NCBI GenBank assembly: GCA_030065125.1
Contig: JASJDM010000077.1
Location: 1-33,445 of the forward strand
DNA: 33,445 bases
Direction: 5' to 3'
Origin: Lysobacterales bacterium
Lineage (GTDB): Bacteria > Pseudomonadota > Gammaproteobacteria > Xanthomonadales > SZUA-38
Positions 7,120-14,080 of this stretch are shown here, in pieces. Positions within the stretch are counted from its first letter, which is position 1; each line of letters opens with the position of its first letter. The notes under the pieces are model-generated. The model was given only the letters and a program-made list of their open reading frames with translations. It searched no databases and was not told where the DNA came from. A program made the position numbers and the translations under genes.

Positions 7120-7134
7120 ATAGCCTGAGGCTAT
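7120..7134. promoter_or_regulatory. LysR-type box 2, receptor side
   Basis: Perfect inverted repeat ATAGCC-TGA-GGCTAT with a T-N11-A core. Its centre is 32 bp (about three helical turns) from box 1, and about 65 bp upstream of the start predicted from the extended -10 at 7177-7185. Confidence 0.65.
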
Positions 7135-7154
7135 ACACCGTGAAACAGGCGCTA

Positions 7155-7185
7155 TTGGCACATTTCCCCGGCCATTTGCTAGCAT
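7155..7185 (+). promoter_or_regulatory. Candidate promoter of the TonB receptor gene
   Basis: TTGGCA (7155-7160) precedes an extended -10, TGC-TAGCAT (7177-7185), with a long 19-bp spacer. A weak core promoter of this kind would suit activation by the LysR protein bound at 7120-7134. The leader would be about 100 nt. Confidence 0.4.
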
Positions 7186-7289
7186 GCCGAAATCGTCCAT
7201 CCGAAGCGTTGACCTTCGGGGACAGGGGAAAAGCCCAGCATTACAGCGACCGGCCTGAAAGCAGCCGGCGAGCCAAACGAGGGAGATCC

Positions 7290-10200
7290 ATGTCTGACAA
7301 AGCTGACCAAATCTTTTCTGCCAATCGCCTGAGCCTGGCGATTTCTCTTGTTCTGTCCTGTGCCGCCGGCGTGGCCATGGCCCAGGATCCCGACGAGGTT
7401 TACGAAGAAGGTGGCGAGGTTGAAGAAATCGTCGTGACCGGCACCCACATCCGGGGCGCGCAGATTTCTGACGCGCTGCCCGTGGCCGTAGTGACTTCCG
7501 ATGACATCGAAGTGCTGGGTTTCGATTCCGGCGACGAATTGCTCGACGAGGTGGCCGCCAACGGCCAGAACTTCTTCAACGAGGCAGAAAACATCTCCGG
7601 CGGCGTGAACTCCGCCCGCGGGGATGTCGGCGCATTCAACCTGCGCAGCCTGGGTACAGGCAACACCCTGGTGCTGCTCAACGGCCGCCGGGTCGTCAAC
7701 GCCCCGTCCTTCCAGACCGAGGAAGTGGGTGGGAGCTTTGTGCCGGTCAACACCGCCAACGCCGCCGCCATGCCCGTGTATGGCATCGAGCGCATCGAGG
7801 TGTTGAAAGACGGCGCCTCGGCCCTTTATGGCGCAGACGCCGTGTCAGGCGTGGTCAACACCGTGCTCAAGCGGGACTTCGAGGGACTGACGGTTCGCGC
7901 CAAGTACAACGACTACCCGGACTACGAGCGCGACGATACCAACATCGCCATCGAGTGGGGCAAGTTCTTCAACGACGGCGCCACCAACGTCGGCGTGTTC
8001 TACAACTACTACGACCGCGGCCGGGTCAACGCCCAGGAGGATCCGCGCTGGGCCGACAGCGACTTCCGCGACCGGATTCCAGCAGATTCGCCGTTTGCCG
8101 GCAGCACGGCTTTCCGCAATAACAGCGTCAATTCGCTGTTTGGCCAATTTGACGCTGTTCGCAGCGTTTCTTCATACGGTATCACCGGCATCGTCACGGA
8201 CAGCGCCGGCGAATTTGAGATCTATCCTTCTGATGATCCGCGCTGCGAGGTCCAGCTGAACTTCGGTACCTGCCTGGCCCCGGACGGCGGCGGTGTCATC
8301 CGCTATAACCTGAACGAATTCCGCGACCTCAATTCCGACCTGGAACGACACAACCTGTTTGTCTACGTCAATCATGAGTTTGACAGCGGTCTGGAAAGCT
8401 TTACCGAACTGCACTATTACGATTCGGACACCAACCTGTCTCGCCATCCGTCCGCCTCCTTCAGCTCGGTGCGGCTGCGGGTTGGTCCGGAAAACTACTA
8501 CAACCCGCTGGGTCCCTGCGGCTCACCCAACCGCCTGCCGGACAGCATCATCGGCACCGATGTGCCCTGCGGCGGCGTGGAACTGCAGATCGACAACTAC
8601 CGCTTTGCTGAACTGCCGCGGATCATCGACAACAGCAAGGACATGTATCGAATCCTGCAGGGCTTCCGCGGTATGTGGGGAGACTGGGACTGGGAATCCG
8701 CGCTGGTGCTTTCCAAGGCTGAAGCCGAGGACATTACGTCCAACCGGGTTTCCAACATCCTGATGCAGGAAGCCCTGAACGATCCAACGCCAGCGGCGTA
8801 CAACCCATTCAGCGGCGGCGTCAACAGCAACATCGAGCGTGCCCTGATCGACGTCTTCCGCATCAGCGAATCCGAGCTGAAGATGGTGGACTTCAAGCTG
8901 TCCAACAGCGGCATCTGGGATCTGCCTGCCGGCCCCGTAGGCGCCTTCATCGGCTTTGAGTACCGTGAAGAGTCCTTCATCGACGACCGTGATCCGCGAC
9001 TGGACGGCACCATCGTGTTTACCGACGCCCAGGGCGACACCTTCCCGTTCGTATCAGACGTCGTCAATTCCAGCCCGACCCCCGACGGTCGCGGCGAGCG
9101 TGACGTGACCTCGCTGTTCGGCGAACTGCAGATCCCGGTGCTGGACAACCTGGACGTACAGATCGCCTTCCGCTACGAGGACTTTTCCGACGTGGGCAAC
9201 ACCACCGTGGGCAAGTTTGCCTTTGGCTGGCGCCCGCTGGACTCGCTGCTGGTTCGGGGCTCGTTCTCTGAAGCTTACCGGGCGCCCAACCTGGTCACCA
9301 TCAACGAACAGATCGTGGCGCGCAACAACACCCGCACCGACTACGCCTGCCAGTACGCCGCGGAATTCGGTGGTGATCCTGACCAGGATATCCTGGATTG
9401 CCGCAACGCCATCCAGCGGGTCGCCCAGGGCAGTGACCAACTGGTACCAGAAGAATCCGACAACTATTCCGTCGGCCTGGTGTTCGAACCCACCGACAAC
9501 CTGACCATGACCCTGGACTTCTGGTCCATCGAGAAGACGGACACGATCGGCCTGTTCGGTGAAGAGAACCACACCCTGCTGGACCTGGTGAGGCGACTGG
9601 AGGCCGGTAACGGCAACTGCGCCGGCTTCACCGGCAATCCTGCCGTGACCCGTGACCCCGAGGTGGATCCCGAGGTGGCGGCGATCTACAACGCGGCCGG
9701 CATCTGCCCCGCCGGTGACATCGACCAGATCTTCGACCAGTACGCCAACCTGGATACCCGGACGGTTGAAGGCCATGACGTGGGCGTCTACTACAACAAG
9801 GAAACCGGCTGGGGCGACTTTGCCTTCAAGTACGTCGCTTCTTTCCTGAACACCTACGAGCAGGAAGCGGGTGGCGACGCCCTGATCCTGGTTGAAGCCC
9901 AGAACGCCGGCCTGATCCCGGCCAACTACCCCGTGGCCGGCTTTTCCGACCTGATCCGGGTGGACGGTAACGTGGAGAACAAGCAGACCGCACGCCTGTC
10001 CTGGCGCAAGGGCGACTGGGGCGCCACAGTGACCGGCAAGCGCATCGGCAGCTTTTACCAGGACAGTCTGACCCTGGCCGACGGCACGCGCTGGGAAGTC
10101 CCGGCCATGACCACCTACAACGCCACCTTTGATTACCGCTTCGACCTCGGGCCCGCACGGACCCGGGCCCGGTTGGGAATCATGAACGTGACGGATGAGC

Positions 10201-10295
10201 GTGCGCCCCTGGCGGATCGCTTCTTCGGCTACTTCGCCGACGTCCACCGCGACCTGGGCCGCTACTACTACCTGGAAATGCGGTTCCAGATGTAA
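7290..10295 (+). CDS. TonB-dependent outer-membrane receptor (peptide/amino-acid locus)
   Basis: A 1001-aa outer-membrane transporter. A signal peptide ends near residue 31 (AGVAMAQ), followed by a TonB-box-like EEIVVTGT (45-52), a plug domain with FNLRSLGTGNTLVLLNGRRV and IERIEVLKDGASALYGADAVSGVVN, and a long beta-barrel ending in aromatic-rich strands (RYYYLEMRFQM). The frame is open from 7101, but the ATG at 7290 has a GAGGGA site 6 nt upstream and begins a proper signal peptide. It should import a large or scarce nutrient with energy from TonB-ExbBD. It is divergent from lysR-dadA-aminoacylase with a LysR box ahead of its promoter, so the cargo is probably peptides or N-acylated amino acids; this is context-based. 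A terminator follows. Confidence 0.92.
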   Translation: MSDKADQIFSANRLSLAISLVLSCAAGVAMAQDPDEVYEEGGEVEEIVVTGTHIRGAQISDALPVAVVTSDDIEVLGFDSGDELLDEVAANGQNFFNEAENISGGVNSARGDVGAFNLRSLGTGNTLVLLNGRRVVNAPSFQTEEVGGSFVPVNTANAAAMPVYGIERIEVLKDGASALYGADAVSGVVNTVLKRDFEGLTVRAKYNDYPDYERDDTNIAIEWGKFFNDGATNVGVFYNYYDRGRVNAQEDPRWADSDFRDRIPADSPFAGSTAFRNNSVNSLFGQFDAVRSVSSYGITGIVTDSAGEFEIYPSDDPRCEVQLNFGTCLAPDGGGVIRYNLNEFRDLNSDLERHNLFVYVNHEFDSGLESFTELHYYDSDTNLSRHPSASFSSVRLRVGPENYYNPLGPCGSPNRLPDSIIGTDVPCGGVELQIDNYRFAELPRIIDNSKDMYRILQGFRGMWGDWDWESALVLSKAEAEDITSNRVSNILMQEALNDPTPAAYNPFSGGVNSNIERALIDVFRISESELKMVDFKLSNSGIWDLPAGPVGAFIGFEYREESFIDDRDPRLDGTIVFTDAQGDTFPFVSDVVNSSPTPDGRGERDVTSLFGELQIPVLDNLDVQIAFRYEDFSDVGNTTVGKFAFGWRPLDSLLVRGSFSEAYRAPNLVTINEQIVARNNTRTDYACQYAAEFGGDPDQDILDCRNAIQRVAQGSDQLVPEESDNYSVGLVFEPTDNLTMTLDFWSIEKTDTIGLFGEENHTLLDLVRRLEAGNGNCAGFTGNPAVTRDPEVDPEVAAIYNAAGICPAGDIDQIFDQYANLDTRTVEGHDVGVYYNKETGWGDFAFKYVASFLNTYEQEAGGDALILVEAQNAGLIPANYPVAGFSDLIRVDGNVENKQTARLSWRKGDWGATVTGKRIGSFYQDSLTLADGTRWEVPAMTTYNATFDYRFDLGPARTRARLGIMNVTDERAPLADRFFGYFADVHRDLGRYYYLEMRFQM

Positions 10296-10311
10296 CACCA
10301 ACCCACTCGGA

Positions 10312-10339
10312 ACGGGGAGCTTCGGCTCCCCGTTTTTTT
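10312..10339 (+). terminator. Rho-independent terminator after the TonB receptor
   Basis: A perfect 9-bp stem (10312-10320 with 10325-10333) around a stable TTCG tetraloop is followed by a run of seven T. It lies 16 bp after the receptor's stop and just before the transporter gene, so the transporter depends on read-through or its own promoter. Confidence 0.9.
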
Positions 10340-10350
10340 GAGCGAGATTG

Positions 10351-11829
10351 ATGAACGCATCAACCACCAGGGCTGAATCCCAGCCTCATACCTACCAGCT
10401 GGTGGGCCGGATTCTCGGCCCGGCGGTTTTCCTGGTCATGATGGCATTCGATCCCGTCCAGCAGGTCATGGACCCCCAGGCCTGGCGGGTCGCCGCGGTC
10501 GGACTCGGGATGGCCATCTGGTGGGCCACCGAGGCCCTGCCGGTACCGGTCACCGCATTTGTCCCGTTGATCGCTTTCGACCCCCTGGGCATCGCGCCCC
10601 TGAGGGAAGCAGCCGCACCCTACGCCAACCCCATCATCTACCTGTTCCTGGGTGGATTCATGATGGCCCTGGCGGTGGAGCGCTGTAACCTGCACCGGCG
10701 CATTTCTCTGGCCATCCTGGACCGCACCGGCACCGACGGCCGCCGGCTGATCGGCGGATTCATGGTGGTCTGCGCCCTGCTCAGCATGTGGATGACCAAT
10801 ACCTCCACCACCATGATGCTGCTGCCCATCGTGCTGTCGGTGATCGTGGTGATTCGGGAAAACGTGCCCGACCTCAGCGACAAAGACGCCAACAACTTCG
10901 AAATCGCCATACTGCTGTCCCTGGCCTACGCCGCCAGCATCGGCGGGCTGGCCACCCTGATCGGTACGCCACCCAATGCTTTCCTGGCCGGCTACCTGGC
11001 CGAGAACTACGACATCCAGATCAGCTTCGCCCGCTGGATGCTGGTGGGTATCCCGGTCAGCCTGGTGATGCTGCCCCTGGCGTGGCTGCTGCTGACCCGG
11101 TTGCTGCATCCCGTCAACGTCCCCGCCAGCAGCGCGGTGAACGCCCACCTGCATCAGCTGCGGGAAGAAATGGGGCCCATCACCGCGCCCGAGAAACGGG
11201 TGGCCTGGATCTTTTCCCTGGTGATCCTGGGCTGGATGCTGCGCCGGCCGCTGACCGAGTGGCTGGGTCTATCCGGTGTATCCGATGCGAGCATCGTCAT
11301 GACCGGCGCCATTGCCCTGTTCCTGATTCCCAGCGGCGACAAGAATCAGAAGCGCCTGATGACCTGGGAAGCCACCGCCCGGCTGCCCTGGGGCGTGTTG
11401 ATCCTGTTCGGCGGCGGCCTATCGCTGGCCGCCGCGGTTTCCAACAGCGGCCTGGCGCTGTGGCTGGGTGAGCAGCTGGCACCGCTCAGCGGCCTGGGTA
11501 TCGCGGTGCTGGTGGCGGCCGCTGTTGCTCTGGTGATCTTTCTGACCGAGCTCACCAGCAACCTCGCCACCACCGCCACCCTGCTGCCGGTCATGGGCGC
11601 CATTGCCCTCCAGGCCGGCCTGCCACCACTGGTGCTGACGGTTCCCATCACCATCGCCGCCAGCTGCGCCTTCATGCTGCCGGTGGCCACTCCCCCCAAC
11701 GCCATTGTGTTCTCCACCGGCCGCCTGCACATTCCCCAGATGGTCCGGGCCGGCATCCTGCTCAATATCCTGGGCATCATCCTGGTGAGCCTGGTGGCCC
11801 TGTTTCTGGCGCCGGAGGTGCTGTACTGA
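10351..11829 (+). CDS. DASS/SLC13-family sodium:carboxylate symporter
   Basis: A 492-aa inner-membrane transporter of the divalent-anion:sodium symporter family. Many hydrophobic segments are visible, and both family motifs are present: TNTSTTMMLLPI (about 149-160) with IGTPPNAFLAGY (204-215), and in the second half ELTSNLATTATLLPVM followed by ATPPNAIVFSTG, the paired Ser-Asn-Thr-type sodium/carboxylate sites of the inverted repeat. Members import C4-dicarboxylates, citrate or other acidic substrates with sodium. The start is the ATG at 10351; a TTG one codon earlier is also open, and no strong ribosome site is seen. It overlaps the next gene by one base. In this locus the cargo could be acidic amino-acid derivatives or the carboxylates released by deacylation; the sequence does not decide this. 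Confidence 0.9.
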   Translation: MNASTTRAESQPHTYQLVGRILGPAVFLVMMAFDPVQQVMDPQAWRVAAVGLGMAIWWATEALPVPVTAFVPLIAFDPLGIAPLREAAAPYANPIIYLFLGGFMMALAVERCNLHRRISLAILDRTGTDGRRLIGGFMVVCALLSMWMTNTSTTMMLLPIVLSVIVVIRENVPDLSDKDANNFEIAILLSLAYAASIGGLATLIGTPPNAFLAGYLAENYDIQISFARWMLVGIPVSLVMLPLAWLLLTRLLHPVNVPASSAVNAHLHQLREEMGPITAPEKRVAWIFSLVILGWMLRRPLTEWLGLSGVSDASIVMTGAIALFLIPSGDKNQKRLMTWEATARLPWGVLILFGGGLSLAAAVSNSGLALWLGEQLAPLSGLGIAVLVAAAVALVIFLTELTSNLATTATLLPVMGAIALQAGLPPLVLTVPITIAASCAFMLPVATPPNAIVFSTGRLHIPQMVRAGILLNILGIILVSLVALFLAPEVLY

Positions 11830-12569
11830 TGATCCACAGGCTGGTCATCGTATTGCTTGTCCTGGTGCAGGCCGGCTGCGCCACCGCCCGGACGGCGCCG
11901 GATCGTGCCAGCCAGGCGCAACTTGCCAACGTTCTGTTCGTGGGCAACAGCTTCACCTACTACAACGACAGCCTGCACAACCATCTGCGCCGGCTGATGC
12001 GGTCCGCGGAGATCAGCCGGGACGGCCGCATCCGCATCATGACCATCTCCGGGGGACACCTGTTCGAACACTCTGGGCTGTCCGGGATGCTGCAGACCGA
12101 GGATTGGGACATCGTGGTGCTGCAGGGCCACAGCCTGGAGGCCCACGACCCGGACCGGCTGAAACGGTTTTTCTCTGCCGCGCGGCAGCACGTGGATGCC
12201 ATCAGGAAGTCCGGTGCGGAACCGCTGTTGTTCATGACCTGGGCCTACAGCGGCCGACCGGAGATGACCCAGGTTATCAGCAACAACTACCACCGTATCG
12301 GACGCGAAACCGGTACCCCGGTGGCTCCGGTGGGACACGCGTTTGCCCAGGTCACCCGGCAGCACCCGGAAATCACCCTGATTCACGAAGACCGCCGACA
12401 CCCTACCGTGGCCGGAACCTACCTGGCCGCATCGGTGTTCCTGGGTGTGCTTTACGGGCAGTCCGCCCAGGGACTCGACTACACCGCCGGGCTGGAGCCG
12501 GAGGTGGCGCGGGTGCTGCAGGATGCGGCTTGGGCGGTGGTCAGGGGTCAGAGTAAAGGGACAGAGTAA
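11829..12569 (+). CDS. SGNH/GDSL-type hydrolase lipoprotein (DUF4886-like)
   Basis: A 246-aa protein with a signal peptide ending QAGC (Cys17, lipoprotein-like, although Q at -3 is unusual). An SGNH hydrolase core follows: nucleophile block VLFVGNSFTYYND with S41, a VVLQGHS block (97-102) and the catalytic D188-X2-H191 in EDRRHPT. Families with the GNSFTYYND start (DUF4886-like) are putative esterases or acyl hydrolases of unknown substrate. Translation is coupled to the transporter (stop/start TGATG, sharing the A at 11829). The last seven residues, GQSKGTE, and the TAA stop are encoded by the left arm of the palindrome at 12544-12604, so the native C-terminus was probably replaced by the repeat. 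Confidence 0.85.
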   Translation: MIHRLVIVLLVLVQAGCATARTAPDRASQAQLANVLFVGNSFTYYNDSLHNHLRRLMRSAEISRDGRIRIMTISGGHLFEHSGLSGMLQTEDWDIVVLQGHSLEAHDPDRLKRFFSAARQHVDAIRKSGAEPLLFMTWAYSGRPEMTQVISNNYHRIGRETGTPVAPVGHAFAQVTRQHPEITLIHEDRRHPTVAGTYLAASVFLGVLYGQSAQGLDYTAGLEPEVARVLQDAAWAVVRGQSKGTE

Positions 12570-12604
12570 ATCTCGGATTTACTCTGTCCCTTTACTCTGA
12601 CCCC
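12544..12604. repeat. Perfect 29-bp-arm palindrome (dispersed repeat, possible bidirectional terminator)
   Basis: The arms 12544-12572 and 12576-12604 are perfect reverse complements around a 3-nt centre. The arm begins GGGGTCAGAGTAAAGGGAC; these first 19 nt recur exactly at 33427-33445. It lies between convergent genes, so its hairpin could end transcription in both directions, though it lacks a clean T run. Motifs beginning GGGGTCAGAGT are, to my knowledge, common dispersed repeats in gammaproteobacterial DNA, sometimes near REP-associated transposases; none is in this window. Confidence 0.9.
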
Positions 12605-12616
12605 ATCACTCCCCCA

Positions 12617-14050
12617 TCACTCCTCCCAGCTTTCCAGCATGCCCACAAAGGCAGAAAGCCACCGGTTGGTCTGAAACGCATCCAGCGCCCGGTGGTCAAT
12701 GCTCAGGGTCACGTAACACATGGGCAGGGCGCGGATCTTGTCCTTGCCGTCGGCCTCCACCACTTTCAGCCGGCGCTCCAGTTTGCCGATGCCGAGGATG
12801 GCGACCTGGGGCTGGTTGATGATGATGGGTGAAGCCAGCAGGCTGCCGGACACGCCGTGGTTGGAAATGGTGAAGGTGCCGTTCTTGAGGTCTTCCTGGC
12901 CCAGCTTGCCAACCCGGGCACGATCGGTCATTGCTTCCAGTTCGCGGGCTATTTCCAGCAGGGACCGGTCCTGGACATTTTCGATTACCGGGACAATCAG
13001 TCCTTCGTCTCCCAGGGCGGTACCCACGCCGATGTTCACCTGGTCGAAGATTTCAAGGTGATCCGGATGGTAGCGGGCGTTGACCTGGGGCACAGCTTTC
13101 ATGGCGGCCGCCGATGCAGCGAGGAAGTAAGCGGTAAATGTCAGCTTGACCCCCTGCTCCGCAAACGCGCCCTTGTTGTTTTCGCGGTGCGCGATGATGC
13201 GGCTCAGGTCGGCTTCGAACACGCTGGTGACGTGGGGCGCCACCTGCAGGCTGTGGGCCATGTGGCTGGCGATGGCGCGGCGCATGCTGCTGTGAGGCAC
13301 AATGTTGCCGCCCAGTTCGGAGGGCTGCAGTGCCTCTTCTGGCGGACGGGCCGGCTGCTCCAGCCACGTCAGCACATCGTCCCGGGTGACCCGGCCGCCG
13401 GCGCCGGTGCCGCGGATACCCGCCAGCGAGGTCAGATTGTTCTTGCGCATCAGCCGCCGCACGGACGGACTGATCAGATCATGGGAAATACCGTCTTCGA
13501 CCACCGGCTCGGCGGGGACCGGTTCCTGCTCGATATGCGGCTCGGTGCGCCTGGGTCCCTGCCCGCTGGCGATGATGCCCACCACCTGGCCGGGCTCCAG
13601 ATCGGCCCCCTCCCGGGCCCGCACTTCGGCCAGGATTCCCGACGCCGGTGCGGCAATCTCTACCGTGACCTTGTCGGTTTCCACCTCCAGCAGGGCGTCA
13701 TGCTCGGCCACGCGCCGGCCCTCAGCCACCAGCCAACGGGACAGCTTGGCCACCGTGCCCTCGGCGTGGTCTTCGGAGAAAATGACCTCCACCGCCACGT
13801 CTGCCGGGGCTGCGGCGGCCCCTTCGGCGTCTATCCGCGCCATCACGGTGCCGGGATTGATCTCCTGTTCCGGTTCGACCAGCAGCTCGCTGATGCGCCC
13901 GGATTCGGGCGCGGCGATCTCCACCGTGACCTTGTCGGTTTCCAGCTCAGCAATGGGTGCGTGGGCATCGACCTGATCGCCCACGGCCACCAGCCAGCGC
14001 GAGAAGCGCGCGACCGTGCCCTCGGTCTGTTCCTCGAAGATGATATCCAT
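12617..14050 (-). CDS. Dihydrolipoamide acyltransferase (E2) of a 2-oxo-acid dehydrogenase, two lipoyl domains
   Basis: A 477-aa E2 subunit. Two lipoyl domains occupy residues 1-76 and 85-163, each with the lipoylated Lys in ETDKVTVE (K40 and K127). A peripheral-subunit-binding domain lies at 193-230 (SPSVRRLMRKNNLTSLAGIRGTG), and the acyltransferase core spans about 250-477 (HSSMRRAIASHM through DHRALDAF). The usual active-site motif is H-X3-D-G; here H453 and D457 are kept, but the Gly is Ala458. It transfers an acyl group from E1 to CoA. The gene follows the fused E1 by 30 bp on the same strand; no E3 gene is adjacent, so a shared lipoamide dehydrogenase must serve it. Which 2-oxo acid is used (branched-chain, pyruvate, acetoin or other) cannot be read from the sequence. 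Confidence 0.9.
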   Translation of the reverse strand: MDIIFEEQTEGTVARFSRWLVAVGDQVDAHAPIAELETDKVTVEIAAPESGRISELLVEPEQEINPGTVMARIDAEGAAAAPADVAVEVIFSEDHAEGTVAKLSRWLVAEGRRVAEHDALLEVETDKVTVEIAAPASGILAEVRAREGADLEPGQVVGIIASGQGPRRTEPHIEQEPVPAEPVVEDGISHDLISPSVRRLMRKNNLTSLAGIRGTGAGGRVTRDDVLTWLEQPARPPEEALQPSELGGNIVPHSSMRRAIASHMAHSLQVAPHVTSVFEADLSRIIAHRENNKGAFAEQGVKLTFTAYFLAASAAAMKAVPQVNARYHPDHLEIFDQVNIGVGTALGDEGLIVPVIENVQDRSLLEIARELEAMTDRARVGKLGQEDLKNGTFTISNHGVSGSLLASPIIINQPQVAILGIGKLERRLKVVEADGKDKIRALPMCYVTLSIDHRALDAFQTNRWLSAFVGMLESWEE

Positions 14051-14080
14051 GCTGTAAACGCCGGCCCGATCAGATGGCCG

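Noticed and set aside
9054..10367. Minus-strand 437-codon frame opposite the TonB receptor
   Set aside because: Antisense shadow of the beta-barrel coding region, Val/Gly/His-rich, without a domain.
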